Under the pieces are notes generated by a model. It saw only the letters and a list, made by a program, of their open reading frames with translations, was not told where the DNA came from and searched no databases. Both the position numbers and the translations under genes were made by a program. DNA of 64,000 bases, from positions 1 through 64,000 of the forward strand of contig CAWFFV010000047.1 in the NCBI GenBank assembly GCA_963814985.1, given 5' to 3'. The stretch comes from CAWFFV01 sp963814985. GTDB lineage: Bacteria > Chloroflexota > Ktedonobacteria > Ktedonobacterales > Ktedonobacteraceae. Numbering within the stretch: the stretch's first letter is position 1; each line of letters begins with the position of its first letter. Positions 30,368 to 39,992 of this stretch are shown here, one piece after another.

Positions 30368-31438
30368 TCAAATCACAACACTTTCCTCTGATCCCTCTAT
30401 TTTCAGTAACTCGTCTTCTATCTGCTCCCGGACACGTTCTTCAATCCTCATCAACTCACGCATTGAGGATGATTCCTCGGTACTTGCTCGCCTATATTCA
30501 TCCTCCACACGCTTCCGAAACGATTCAAAATGCTCACGTTGTACCGCCCAAGACGGCATCAAACCCAAATCGATAGTTTCTTGAGAATGAAATTCATCCT
30601 CAGAATCATAAAAAGCGAGCCGTATCAGGTCAGCAAATATCTCGATCAGCTCCATTTTTTCGGCAGTAAAATAATCGGCCTGCGCGCACAATACGAGTAA
30701 TGCGCCTGCAATACAGTTTTCTCGCATGATGGGAAAGGCCGCTGCGCTCTGTTCTTGTCCCATCACTTGGGCTGACATGTGGGCATTGCTCATTGCAGGG
30801 ATCATCTCACCGTGTCTTCTGGCAACTGCATAGCCCGCGAGGGACTTGATTCCGAGGAAACCATCAATATAGTGCAGGTCGCCGCGCCATGGTGGAGTCC
30901 CCATGCCCACCGTGGCACGCAGGCTTCGCACCTTTCCATCCTTCGGAGGCATGCATTTGGTGATGATAATCTCAAGGCCCGTTTGAGTTGGGTGCGTCTC
31001 CAATTGTTTCAGCGCTTCTCGTAAAACAGCTCCGCTGATTTGCCAAAACCTATCTGGTGTGTCTCTCTGGAGTCTTAGTATCTTGAGGCAAAAATGGTCG
31101 AGGAGCCCTAACCGGAAGTGGGAAGTATGCTCATCCTGCTCGCCCGGCTGAAGAGCGAGAGGGTATGTATTCTGAATGTCGGCTGGCAGCAGCGACCACA
31201 CTTTCGGGTCTCTCCTCAGCAGGACAAGAAATTGCTGCCTCTGGCTCTCTGAGAAAGCAGAGAGTATCCGTTCGAGATTGATCGCCTTTGGGCTGTCCTT
31301 GCCCCTTCGCCAGCGATTGATTGTGGTTGTACTGACGCCCACATGAGCAGCAAATGCTTGTTTCTCATCAGGCTTTAAGCGGCGGCAATAGTCGTCTAAA
31401 AACGTACGCCACGTCATCGTCTCTATCGTCATCATCAA
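30368..31438 (-). CDS. XRE-HTH regulator with a GAF-like sensor domain
   Basis: The protein has 356 residues and the gene is intact. Residues 10-60 form a helix-turn-helix (FAAHVGVSTTTINRWRRGKD). A linker and a region of about 150 residues follow with GAF-like features (AGYAVARRHGEMIPAMSNAH, AFPIMRENCIAGALLVLCAQ, FTAEKMELIEIFADLI). The C-terminus is a long acidic helix (MRELMRIEERVREQIEDELL). It is probably a cytoplasmic transcription regulator that senses a small ligand or redox state. The start at 31438 lies directly after the IscB right end, so its native promoter was replaced or separated by the insertion. Confidence 0.7.
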   Translation of the reverse strand: MMMTIETMTWRTFLDDYCRRLKPDEKQAFAAHVGVSTTTINRWRRGKDSPKAINLERILSAFSESQRQQFLVLLRRDPKVWSLLPADIQNTYPLALQPGEQDEHTSHFRLGLLDHFCLKILRLQRDTPDRFWQISGAVLREALKQLETHPTQTGLEIIITKCMPPKDGKVRSLRATVGMGTPPWRGDLHYIDGFLGIKSLAGYAVARRHGEMIPAMSNAHMSAQVMGQEQSAAAFPIMRENCIAGALLVLCAQADYFTAEKMELIEIFADLIRLAFYDSEDEFHSQETIDLGLMPSWAVQREHFESFRKRVEDEYRRASTEESSSMRELMRIEERVREQIEDELLKIEGSEESVVI

Positions 31439-31464
31439 AATGCGGCGCGGAGACCCACATGTCT

Positions 31465-32723
31465 TCAGGCTGTGGGAGGAAGCGCCGCCCTCCTTTCGAC
31501 TAAGCAGGCTGTGGCTCGCTGGACAACTTTTAACTGTTTATGACTGGCGCTCGCATGGATCTTCATGCCATCCAGATGGCGCAGATCGAAGTAGCCTGTA
31601 CTTCTTCTTCCGAAGACAAAACCGATCTGGTCCTGATACCTCACGCAGTCGAAGAGACGAAACCCATGTACATACTTTGGTGCGGTATTTCTTTGTCGTC
31701 GGCCTCCCTTTCGGATGGTCGCTTTGTGTAACTGCCTATTGTTTCGCCTTACCCACTTGAACAGATACGAGGTTCCATCAGATTGAGCCAGGGGATGCCC
31801 ACTAATACAGCGAGCATCGATCTGGTGCGATTTCTCTAGCTTATGCGTCAATGCGCGTGTGTTTCGTGAGATAGCCATAGGTCAGATGTACCGCTGGAAA
31901 CAGAGCTTTGGCCTGTTCGTAGATCTTCCAGCGAATGATACCCATCTGCGTCGCATCACGAAAGCCCTTCCCATTGCGTTTGACGGTGTGTTCTTGATGC
32001 GTTCTGTGAATGAGACCGTGGCACGTCTCGCACAGCGTCACCAGGTTATCGGGGCGATCCCCGCCAGTCTTGCGACTCTCGATGTGATGCACATTGAGCA
32101 CAGATCTTTCGATTTCCCAAGGCACCATTGGCACGTATGCCCATCCCTTGCCAACACATATTCACGCACATTCCAGAAACCCAATTGTGGCCCCTGCTGG
32201 TACTGCGTCCCCTCGATGTCAGGGTTCTTGATCTTCTGAAGATCAAACTGGGCCACCTCAATCGTTGTCCTGCTTACGGGCAAAATCCGATGAACGAGTT
32301 TGATCGTTTTCAGATGGACATCGACCCGATGCTGCACCGATGGTGCTAGCCAGCCTTCCGGCTTCTTCCGATTGAGAAATCGCTGCTGGCGATATCTCGT
32401 CTTGCGACTTCTGCGTGCTCGCCGAAACTGTTGTCTAGTGGAGAGATGCTCCTGAATATCAGTCTGGGCTTGACCTCGGATTCAAATAAGACGGCCTGCT
32501 CAGTGGTCGCTGAGATCCCGATATGTTTGGTCCCGGCATCGACTCCTAATAGAGACTTCTTGCGTGTATCCCGAACTGCCATAGAGCAGCCGAATGGTAA
32601 ATGGCCCATCCTCACGACTTTCGCCTTGCCTGCTTGCACCAGGAGGCGTGCCTTTCTTGGTCGGCAGGGCATTAATGGCTGGCCGTGACGGTTTAAAACG
32701 TAAACGAACACAACGTTTACCAT
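31465..32723 (-). pseudogene. iscB: IscB RNA-guided HNH/RuvC nuclease, frameshifted
   Basis: The start is ATG at 32723 (minus strand) directly after GAAAGG. The PLMP domain reads VLNRHGQPLMPCRPRKARLL. RuvC-I is LLGVDAGTKHIGISATT. The Arg-rich bridge helix (QQFRRARRSRKTRYRQQRFL) is in a second frame near 32360-32420. The HNH domain is split (REYVLARDGHTCQWC, then VHHIESRKTGGDRPDNLV and CETCHGLIHR). The C-terminal block ends KYVHGFRLFDCVRYQDQIGF and so on. At least four frame changes (near 32600, 32440, 32110 and 31880) make it inactive as read. The total length of about 420 residues is normal for IscB, the ancestor of Cas9-like nucleases, which cuts DNA with an omega RNA. Confidence 0.85.
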
Positions 32724-32990
32724 CCTTTCAGATGTGTGGTACTCTTCGCCAATGTTGGATGAGCTTGTTGGGTCTCCAGCACCGCCCCTATCCATCAGGA
32801 CTTTTAACCAGAGACGAGAGTAGGCATCACAAGGTCTCCTGACCCATCCAACGGAGTTTTCACCAAGGCTAGTCAAGCAGGGCTTGTTCACACAAGCCCG
32901 TCGCCTTCAGGCGATTGGGTTCTTGACGGAGCAAGTCCCTCGTACGAAATAGTGCCTGCGGCTGTTCTATTAAGAAGAGCGCAGTGTCCT
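32724..32990 (-). ncRNA. Probable omega RNA (HEARO-like) of the IscB element
   Basis: IscB genes are preceded by a structured RNA of roughly 200-300 bases that ends close to the start codon. On the minus strand this region has stems such as GCCTGAAGGC (near 32910) and CGGGCTTG...CAAGCCC (near 32880-32900). Conserved-looking GAGACC and GGTTAAAAGTCC segments lie near the gene. It also reads through as an artificial N-terminal extension of the ORF, as is common. The 5' boundary, where a guide would begin, is not defined. Confidence 0.5.
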
Positions 32991-33318
32991 TTAGCATAGT
33001 CACTCAGTGCGATGGCCGTCAACTGCCTTTCCTAAATATTACTCTATTTTTTTTCAAAAAGTATGGATTTTGGGAACATTGCTGGCAACAATATCTCAGA
33101 GCTGTGCAATCGTCTTCCCAAAGCTCATCCTTACCGTGTTTTGCCGCGTTTTGCCGCATTCCTCCCGTGTTCGACCCATCCTTCTCCTGCCTTGCTCTGC
33201 TAGACTCTCCTTTGAACCGATGGTCGGAGAAGAGATCCGCCTAGCCGAGTGCAGATCGTGGGAAACCACGCCACTTTTCGCAAGCAAAATAGCAGTAGTT
33301 AACAGAAAGGACATCATC
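32991..33318. other. Intergenic region, no gene seen
   Basis: A frame is open through here into the next gene, but the native start with a ribosome site is at 33319. The T-rich run near 33045-33060 (ATTTTTTTTCAAAAAG) stands out; nothing else does. Confidence 0.3.
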
Positions 33319-34389
33319 ATGAATACACAACATCCGCTAAAGCAGGAGGAAACGAAAGATCCTCCTAACATTCAACCTGATGATATCACATTCGTTGTCC
33401 CGCTGGCACCAGTATCCGAACAAGCGTCACCTACTCCACCTGCATCGGATTACTATATTCTGGAAGATGACGGCGAGGAAGAACCAGAGAGCGGGATAAA
33501 CTCGCAGTTTGCCAGGCCGTTTCAGCTCTCTACAGGTATGCCCGTGTTACAAACGGAGCAGAATTTGAGCAGCGGGCAGGTTCCTCCCCCGGTCGCCACG
33601 AAGAAGACAGCGGGTGTCCGCCCACGTTTTTTGAGGATTGTCATTATCGCGGCCCTCGTTGTTGCAACCACAGGATTTCTCTGGATGACGGTTTTCGCAC
33701 AACCAGCGCAACCACTCACGGTAAGTAGAGGAACACCCATGACATCACCTACCCCAAAACCGACGCCCACTTTTGGGACAACGCTGGGCAACACGCAAGG
33801 GGGAGATTGGGTGCCTCAACAGCTCCCTGCGAACTGGACAGCGGCTGGACTCTCCAACGGAGACGCCCTCTTTGCTGAACGGACAGCCTGGACATTTACT
33901 GACCGAGAGGAAGGCCTAGATTTTAGGAATGTCGGAACGCGAGCGGACCACGGAGGCACATTTACCGCTTCAGTGTTCATTTTGTCGCCTGACGGGAAAA
34001 CACGCTTCTTCCAAAACGATATCCGCGTGATCAATAACACGTTATTCGATCATGTCCAGAAGGCGCAACTTATCCAAGCGGCGGTCAACGCGATACCGCG
34101 TCTGGTCCAATTTCAGGTGCAAGGGCAGAATGCATTTGCCTGGGTCGATGTCTCTTTCCAGCTCTACCAATCGCAGGTCAACCCTACGACAGGACAACGC
34201 ATCGAAGGCTTGGAGATGGATCCCGCTACGAACCAGCCGCGTACTCACCGGATGAGTGTCTTACTCATCCGCGTGCCCCCCAACACCCAGAAAGAGGGGG
34301 CACCAATGGGCGGAACAGGTTGGTTAGTTTCGAGCTACGATCTCGATCTACAGAGCGGTGCTCTTGCAGCTCTCGTTCAGTCTGTGTAA
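33319..34389 (+). CDS. Membrane-anchored extracytoplasmic protein, unknown function
   Basis: The ATG at 33319 after GAAAGGACATC was chosen because upstream sequence in the frame is low-complexity non-coding DNA. The product has 356 residues. A cytoplasmic acidic, Pro-rich N-terminus (1-100) precedes one membrane segment at about 104-125 (RIVIIAALVVATTGFLWMTV). A Thr/Pro linker (TPMTSPTPKPTPTFG) follows. Then comes a folded outer domain of about 190 residues (GTFTASVFILSPDGKTRFFQ, then AWVDVSFQLYQSQVNPTTGQ). The layout is loosely like VirB8/TcpC-type anchored proteins, but no family is recognised. The next long gene (34799) has the same architecture. Confidence 0.7.
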   Translation: MNTQHPLKQEETKDPPNIQPDDITFVVPLAPVSEQASPTPPASDYYILEDDGEEEPESGINSQFARPFQLSTGMPVLQTEQNLSSGQVPPPVATKKTAGVRPRFLRIVIIAALVVATTGFLWMTVFAQPAQPLTVSRGTPMTSPTPKPTPTFGTTLGNTQGGDWVPQQLPANWTAAGLSNGDALFAERTAWTFTDREEGLDFRNVGTRADHGGTFTASVFILSPDGKTRFFQNDIRVINNTLFDHVQKAQLIQAAVNAIPRLVQFQVQGQNAFAWVDVSFQLYQSQVNPTTGQRIEGLEMDPATNQPRTHRMSVLLIRVPPNTQKEGAPMGGTGWLVSSYDLDLQSGALAALVQSV

Positions 34390-34423
34390 TTAGTACGGCA
34401 TCCAAAGGAAGGAGAAAGAAGTC

Positions 34424-34543
34424 ATGCTGCAAATGTTCCCATATTCCCCCAGAACGGCTGGAGTTAGCCTTGTGTCTCAAAAGGACGGCCCATTCCTTCC
34501 CCGCATGAATACAGGGGCATCCTGGGCCGATGTCGTGAAATAG
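34424..34543 (+). CDS. Small protein, 39 residues
   Basis: A strong site AAGGAAGGAG lies about 8 bases before the ATG at 34424. The product runs from MLQMFPYSPRTAGVSLVSQK to a C-terminus GASWADVVK. It stands alone between two membrane-protein genes. No family is recognised. The strong ribosome site is the main support. Confidence 0.4.
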   Translation: MLQMFPYSPRTAGVSLVSQKDGPFLPRMNTGASWADVVK

Positions 34544-34597
34544 AACCTTTAAAGGTGTAACTTGAACGCTGAAGAGTTAATTTACGTTTTAAAATCA

Positions 34598-34627
34598 TTG
34601 ACAAACGTTCAAAATTTGTGCTACATT
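34598..34627 (+). promoter_or_regulatory. Sigma-70-type promoter
   Basis: TTGACA (34598-34603) and TACATT (34622-34627) are separated by 18 bases. The predicted start near 34634 falls in the first arm of the inverted repeat at 34631-34676, so the transcript or the start itself could be controlled by it. Confidence 0.55.
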
Positions 34628-34630
34628 GAA

Positions 34631-34676
34631 AATCGTCTCTGCTTCTTCATAGAAGGTAAAGAAGGCAGAGACGATT
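34631..34676. promoter_or_regulatory. Perfect 12-bp inverted repeat just before a GTG start
   Basis: The arms AATCGTCTCTGC (34631-34642) and GCAGAGACGATT (34665-34676) are exact complements around a 22-base loop. The second arm ends at the base before the GTG at 34677. It could be an operator for a dimeric repressor or a leader hairpin covering the ribosome site. Confidence 0.65.
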
Positions 34677-34802
34677 GTGCGCGATCCCCATGTTCGCTTT
34701 GGCGTGCGTCGTCTCCGTGCCAATGAGCAACTTCGGGAGCGCGAGCAAGCGACAAGAGACGGCGAAGTCCAGACAAGTATAGGAAATCGAGGAAGTATAT
34801 GA
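34677..34802 (+). CDS. Arg-rich leader ORF, 41 residues, coupled to the next gene
   Basis: The GTG at 34677 opens a frame ending TGA at 34800-34802, which overlaps the ATG of the next gene (ATGA). The product is rich in Arg and Glu (VRFGVRRLRANEQLREREQA). The overlap suggests that translation of this ORF feeds the downstream gene. No family is recognised. The start is weak, and a regulatory rather than protein role is possible. Confidence 0.4.
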   Translation: MRDPHVRFGVRRLRANEQLREREQATRDGEVQTSIGNRGSI

Positions 34803-36259
34803 GAATAGACGACGCAAGTTCCCTATCTACCTCGGATGAGCAAGCGAACCACGGAATGCTGGTTCTGCAACAGCAACCCAACCTGCATAGTGGATCTTTA
34901 GCCCCGCCGACAGAAAATCTCATCCCACAAACCAACGCCTCTCACCAGAGAGAGAATATGCAACGGCAAGCCCAAATCACGAGTGGAACGGCCCAAGAGA
35001 CCAGTGAGTACGATCCAGTCACTCCCCTCCCAGCAACGCAGATCCCGTCTGCGCCACGAAGGCAGCGTTCCAGGAAAGAGCGACAACTCATCCCGCTCGT
35101 GGTGGCCGTCTCATTTCTTGCCATCGCAAGCGCAGCGCTTTTGCCTCTGCTTTCAGTGCAGTCAGGTCCCTCTCCGTTGACTGTTCGATCTCATCAGGAT
35201 AGGCGCAATCCCTCATCCGTAGGTCAAGTTAGCTTTCTGGATAGTGGTCAACTGGACCCAAATTCAAATACTGGCCTCAACGATATCATTTCACTCAGTC
35301 TTGCGAGCTTGAAAGAGCCTCATACAGGCATGAGCCTGTATGCCTGGCTTCTTTCCGACAAAACGCAAGACACGATAGCGTCGATCCTGCTCGGCAAACT
35401 CCAGGTCGTGAGCGGAAAGGTGCAGCTCTCTTACCAACACCCGCAACATGCAGATCTCCTGGTAGACTACAGTCGCTTTCTGATTACCGAACAGCCATCC
35501 AGCGTCCCCCCGGAGTCCCCCTCACTCGACGAAAAAACTTGGAGATACCAGGGAAGTTTCCCCGACGTTCCCACGCCGGGAGACGAGCAGGGATATAGCC
35601 TTCTATCTCATTTGAGGCACTTGCTAGCAAAAGAGCCTGCTCTGACCAGCCTCGGCCTCTCCGGAGGCTTGGATGTCTGGTTCTATCGTAATACGGGCAA
35701 AATCTTTGAGTGGTCGAACGCTGCCCGCGACGATTGGGCTGGAGACAATACCGATCTCCTGCGACGCCAAGTTGACCGCGTGGTCCAGTATCTGGATGGG
35801 GAAGGCTATGCTTGGCGCGATCTCCCGGCGAACACGCCCTGGCTTGTTGACCCGAAAGCAGGGCGCTCTGGAATCATCGACTTCGGGGCGACGCCGCAAC
35901 AAGAACCGGGAAGCTACATTTCACATATGAGACTTCACATGTTAGGCATGGTGAACGCACCGGGGTGCACTGATGCACAGAAACAGCTCGCAAGCAAGAT
36001 TGATACCGCTCTCATCCAGGTCGAGATGGCCCTGAAGCAGACGCGTAAGGATGCCGTTCAACTTGCTAAAATGAGCGATACTCAGCTTAAGGGCCAGGAT
36101 GCCCTTACCTTGCTCAACGATATGCAGGTAAATGCCAGCAATGCGTATATAGGGCAAACCGGCGGCACGACTGGGGTTGTCTGGATTCATGACACTGTTC
36201 AGCAGCTTGCCCAGATGACGATTACCATGGCTACCCCAAGTGATGCAGGGAAGCCGTGA
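34799..36259 (+). CDS. Membrane-anchored extracytoplasmic protein, unknown function
   Basis: The product has 486 residues. A polar N-terminus (1-95) ending in basic RRQRSRKERQ is followed by one membrane segment at about 98-118 (LVVAVSFLAIASAALLPLLS) and an outer domain of about 360 residues. The outer domain includes MSLYAWLLSDKTQDTIASIL, a Tyr- and Trp-rich WFYRNTGKIFEWSNAARDDW and a helical C-terminus with VEMALKQTRKDAVQLAKMSD. The start overlaps the 41-residue ORF by 4 bases. The architecture is shared with the 33319 gene, so the two may act together at the envelope. No family is recognised. The basic residues before the membrane segment predict an inside N-terminus. Confidence 0.7.
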   Translation: MRIDDASSLSTSDEQANHGMLVLQQQPNLHSGSLAPPTENLIPQTNASHQRENMQRQAQITSGTAQETSEYDPVTPLPATQIPSAPRRQRSRKERQLIPLVVAVSFLAIASAALLPLLSVQSGPSPLTVRSHQDRRNPSSVGQVSFLDSGQLDPNSNTGLNDIISLSLASLKEPHTGMSLYAWLLSDKTQDTIASILLGKLQVVSGKVQLSYQHPQHADLLVDYSRFLITEQPSSVPPESPSLDEKTWRYQGSFPDVPTPGDEQGYSLLSHLRHLLAKEPALTSLGLSGGLDVWFYRNTGKIFEWSNAARDDWAGDNTDLLRRQVDRVVQYLDGEGYAWRDLPANTPWLVDPKAGRSGIIDFGATPQQEPGSYISHMRLHMLGMVNAPGCTDAQKQLASKIDTALIQVEMALKQTRKDAVQLAKMSDTQLKGQDALTLLNDMQVNASNAYIGQTGGTTGVVWIHDTVQQLAQMTITMATPSDAGKP

Positions 36260-36414
36260 GTACTAATGGCCAGGTACTCAATCCTCTGAAAGGAGATGAG
36301 CTTACAACAGGTGATATATGCGACGGAGGAAGGACTTCTTCCAGAAGCTGAATGCATGCGACAACTGGCCCATGATTGTGAAACAGAGAGAGGTCAGACA
36401 AACTGGAGGAATGT

Positions 36415-38497
36415 ATGACACAGATGCCGCGCCAACTAGGCAATTATCTGATTCTGCGAAAGATTGGTCAGGGCGGCTTTGCGACAGTCTTTCTTGGGAG
36501 ACATATTCATCTCAAGAGTTTGGCGGCGATAAAGGTGTTACATGCTCAATTTGATGCAAACGAGCAGATTGATCAGTTTCGTTTCGAGGCGAAAACGATT
36601 GCCCAACTTGCCCATCCCAATATTGTGCGTGTGCTCGATTTTGATGTCTATGAAGATGTAACTTTTATCGTTATGGAATATGCGCCGTTCGGCTCACTAC
36701 GTCAGCAGTGCGGGAGAACTGTGGTAGAATTGCCCTCCATCGTCTCCTATGTCAATCAGGTCGCGGGGGCCTTGGCCTATGCCCATCAAAACCGAGTGAT
36801 TCACCGGGATGTCAAACCGGAGAACATGCTTATCGGGCAAGATTTCCGTGTGTTGTTGTCTGACTTTGGCATTGCCATAGCTCAAACCTCACGTTTTTCG
36901 AGACAAAGTACTAAAGCAGCGGTAGGCACGCTTGCCTATATCGCACCGGAGCAGATCCAGGGCCATCCTCGCCCAGCTAGCGATCAGTACTCGCTCGGGG
37001 TGGTGGCGTATGAGTGGCTGTCTGGTAAGCTACCATTTCAGGGGACGATGGCAGAGGTAACGGCCAAGCACTTGTCAGTACCACCGCCGCCACTGACGCC
37101 GTATGGTGTCACTCAAGAAGTTGAAAGGGTTGTGTTCCGAGCACTTGCCAAAGATCCCAGCTCAGCGCTAGCCAAGTGTGGCGCATTTGCTCAGGCATTC
37201 CAGCGGGCCGCAGGCGTTGAGCCGCGCCCACTCGACGAGGAGCAATTTCAGGCTCTCCCAAGCGAACCTGCAGGCGCGACGACTTTACGTCGTACAGCAG
37301 TGTTGCGGAGTCAGGGGAGCCGCGAGCGTGTCAGCCCGAAGACGGTTGTCCTGGCTCAGCAGCAGGAGGCAGAGGAAGAGAACAGCAGACCACAGCACTT
37401 TTTTGAGCGCAGGAGGGTGGTGGCGGGCCTGGGCGTGCTGGCAGATGAGTGTTGTGGGGATGTTTGCCGCCTTGCATACAGCATCCAATTCCCCCTCTCC
37501 TTCGCTTCTGACCCAGCAACCGACTGTGACCCGGCAGCCAACTGCCACTCCTTCACCACAGCCGACCACAGGACACTGCAGCCGTCCACCTCAGTGTCAC
37601 CAGTGCAGACGGCCAAGAAGCTCTATGTCTCACCTGTTCTTGATCGACCCGTCATGAGCGCGGCTTGGTCCCCAGACGGGAACGGATCGCATCAGGCGGA
37701 ATGAGGGCAGCGTTCGGATCTGGAATCCGAATGGGGGTAGCCTCTTGACGAGCTTTCCTACGGATGCCTATGGAGATGTAGGCTCGCTCAGTTGGTCACC
37801 GGATGGGAAACAGATCGCTGTTGTCGAACTGGGACTGGTGGAGCAGCGGAGTGCCCAAGGAGATGCGGTTTCGTTTCTTAACATGGGGATCTATGATGGG
37901 GCTTCGGCCTATGCAGTGGCGTGGTCGTCTGACGGAGGCTTACTTGCCATAGCGGGAAGTACCCTTGTTTTGGTAGCAAACGCAGGAGGAAGCATGAGCC
38001 AGAAGGTTATCTATAAAGAGCATGTCGGGAAAGTCTTTGCAGTTGGTTGGTCCCCCAATAGTCAGGTTGTAGCGTCAGGGGGAGAAGACAAAACGGTGCG
38101 CATCTGGAATGGGGCGATTGGGGAGACAATTTATATCTACAGAGGACATGCCGATGGTGTGCTTGCAGTGGCTTGGTCTCCTGACGGCAAAAGCGTTGCC
38201 TCAGCAAGTGCAGACGGAACTGTGCAAGTGTGGGAATGTGCAACGGGCAAAACGCTCACGATCTACCGGGGACATAGCGGCGCGGTGCGTTCAGCTTCCT
38301 GGTCCCCTGATGGTGGACAACTTGTTTCAGGCGGGGATGACAAAACGGCGCAGGTGTGGGAGGCCGCAACGGGCAAAACGATCACGATCTACCGGGGACA
38401 TAGCGGGGTGGTGAGAAGTGTAGCGTTCTCTCCAATTGACAGAAGGATTGTTTCAGGCGGAGATGACAAAACGGCGCAAGTGTGGCAGGTGGGGTAA
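36415..38497 (+). pseudogene. Ser/Thr protein kinase fused to WD40 repeats, frameshifted in the linker
   Basis: The kinase domain (residues 10-265) has the Gly loop IGQGGFATVFLG, the catalytic Lys in AAIKVLHAQF, HRDVKPENML, DFGIAI and the APE-like APEQIQG. After about residue 335 the frame is lost. The neighbouring frame (37435-37570) shows a membrane segment and a Thr/Pro linker (TVTRQPTATPSPQPTT). The first frame returns near 37620. A last change near 37690 leads to the WD40 part (37745-38497), which has at least five blades (for example SVRIWN, VASGGEDKTVRIWNGA, GGDDKTAQVWEAATGK). The design, kinase-membrane-propeller, is common in Chloroflexota. The propeller would sense a ligand or partner outside the cell. 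About three indels are needed. Confidence 0.75.
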
Positions 38498-38620
38498 TGG
38501 TGGAAGTTCCTGAACTGTTAAACTGTTCAACTCTTGCGTAAAAGAGACACGTATGATATGATAAAGCGCAGATCGCGATCTCCTGAGCAGGGGTAGGTAA
38601 AACAGAATAAAGGAGTGTAT

Positions 38621-38974
38621 ATGAAACCCAGCAGGCTTCTTTATAGCATGATTGGAGCGTCTATTACTGTTGGCAGTAGCGTTGTTGTGAATTTGCTCTC
38701 CTCTGCTGTTCAGCAACGTTTACCAGCCCTGTTTAGTGATCAGACGCTCTGGATACTGGTTGGATTGGCAATGATTGGCTCGCTGATTGGCTACTGGCTC
38801 AGTGGATCTCTGCAATTACCAGTTGCTTCCACTCCGGCAACTGGTAGGATATCACCTGACGTTATCACAATCACGCGTTTCCGGGCCCTTCTCTCCTATA
38901 GCAAACTGAAAGGGAAAGGTATCCATCTCAGCGACATTCTGCTGGTTGGGGCACGCATCGACATCGAAGCGTAG
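38621..38974 (+). CDS. Small membrane protein, 117 residues
   Basis: The ATG at 38621 follows AAAGGAG by 5 bases. There are two membrane segments, at about 8-27 (SMIGASITVGSSVVVNLLSS) and 41-60 (LWILVGLAMIGSLIGYWLSG). A short soluble tail then carries RFRALLSYSKLKGKGIHLSD. No family is recognised. It opens a run of genes (38621-41622) on the same strand that includes an ATPase and a TPR protein. It may be the membrane anchor of that system. Confidence 0.65.
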   Translation: MKPSRLLYSMIGASITVGSSVVVNLLSSAVQQRLPALFSDQTLWILVGLAMIGSLIGYWLSGSLQLPVASTPATGRISPDVITITRFRALLSYSKLKGKGIHLSDILLVGARIDIEA

Positions 38975-39000
38975 GTCAGTCTGGAGCAGAATTCCACCAA

Positions 39001-39213
39001 ATGATTAACTGGCTAGAAAAAGCGATATCTGTTCCTTCACTTTCATCCGCCCAAACTATAGGTAGCAAGAAACAAAAAACAATCACCTATTTACAAGCCT
39101 TGTGGTTCCGGAATAAGGTGAAAGGGAAGCGAAAATACGTCTCGATAAAATCTTTCTACTTAAATCCACAAATGAAGTTGATATGGATTAATTCATCATG
39201 TCCTACGAAATGA
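39001..39213 (+). CDS. Possible small protein, 70 residues
   Basis: The ATG at 39001 has no clear ribosome site. The frame overlaps the next gene's start by 16 bases. A basic segment (LWFRNKVKGKRKYVSIKS) vaguely echoes the tail of the preceding membrane protein (SYSKLKGKGIHLSD), so it could be a degraded duplicate of that tail. The coding status is uncertain. Confidence 0.25.
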   Translation: MINWLEKAISVPSLSSAQTIGSKKQKTITYLQALWFRNKVKGKRKYVSIKSFYLNPQMKLIWINSSCPTK

Positions 39214-39992
39214 TTGATAGGCAAGAGGCTCTCATGTTATTTCGTCTCCTCATGTTGCCGGGGAGCCAAACGAAGGTACTACGTTTGTTAGGTGAAGCCA
39301 AGTTGGGCAAAAGCCACCTTCTCACCAACATTTTTCCACGTCTCGCGGAGAAAGACTTTCAAGCACGCTACGCTATTCTGGATCTGCGAAACACAGCTCA
39401 CACAACCCATGATATCTTGCACATGATTTGTGCTCAACTGAACGGATTGACCTCGGATTATTACTATTCAGCTTACCAGGAATGGATCAATCGGCCCAAG
39501 ATTGGAATACAGCAACTCTATGCTATCTTCTCGCATGTACATATTTCTGCAAAGAATAGTGCCAATGACCTTCGTCAGGGAGAGAACTCTCTCCTAACTG
39601 CATTCATAAAAGATTTAAATACCTTGGATGATAAACCTTTGCTACTCTTTTTTGATAGTGTTGATCGTGCAGACGAAAGCATACAAATATGGCTTATGGA
39701 TACGTTGCTGGTTCATCTCTCTTCGTTACCACATGTACGTGTAGTGGTGGCAGGACGCTCTTTGCGGAAACCGAGCGGAAGCTATGCAGCTAGTTGTCGA
39801 AGTTATCAACTTCTACCAGTACAAGATATCGAAGCGTACATTAGTTATTGTAAAAAAGTAAATATTGTGCTAGCAGAACAATCGATTCGGGATTTTGCTC
39901 TTGCATTTAGTTATAAACCGGGCATCTTTGTAGATTACGTACTTCCAACTTTTATGGGAGAAGCCGTTGTCAGGGAGATGTCCAATGAATAA
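39198..39992 (+). CDS. STAND/AAA-like ATPase
   Basis: The protein has 264 residues and the gene is intact. Walker A is LLGEAKLGKSHL at about residues 30-41. A core strand follows (ARYAILDLRNT), then Walker B PLLLFFDSVDRAD near 150 and a sensor-like strand VRVVVAGRSLRKP. The fold order is that of small STAND/Orc-type ATPases, with no effector domain of its own. The stop overlaps the TPR gene's start by 8 bases, so the two are translated together. The pair probably acts as a unit, with ATP-driven switching in one protein and binding by TPRs in the other. Confidence 0.7.
   Translation: MSYEMIDRQEALMLFRLLMLPGSQTKVLRLLGEAKLGKSHLLTNIFPRLAEKDFQARYAILDLRNTAHTTHDILHMICAQLNGLTSDYYYSAYQEWINRPKIGIQQLYAIFSHVHISAKNSANDLRQGENSLLTAFIKDLNTLDDKPLLLFFDSVDRADESIQIWLMDTLLVHLSSLPHVRVVVAGRSLRKPSGSYAASCRSYQLLPVQDIEAYISYCKKVNIVLAEQSIRDFALAFSYKPGIFVDYVLPTFMGEAVVREMSNE

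Larger units (their letters stand above)
31440..32990 (-). mobile_element. IscB-type element (IS200/IS605-like) with decayed gene
   Basis: On the minus strand the order is a structured left region (32724-32990), iscB (to 31465) and a right end with the hairpin CCCACA...TGTGGG (31458-31480). The closely similar right end at 9530-9601 shows a second insertion, now truncated. In both places the sequence GCATTTTGATGA follows the right end, and an XRE gene starts at that ATG. Confidence 0.65.
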
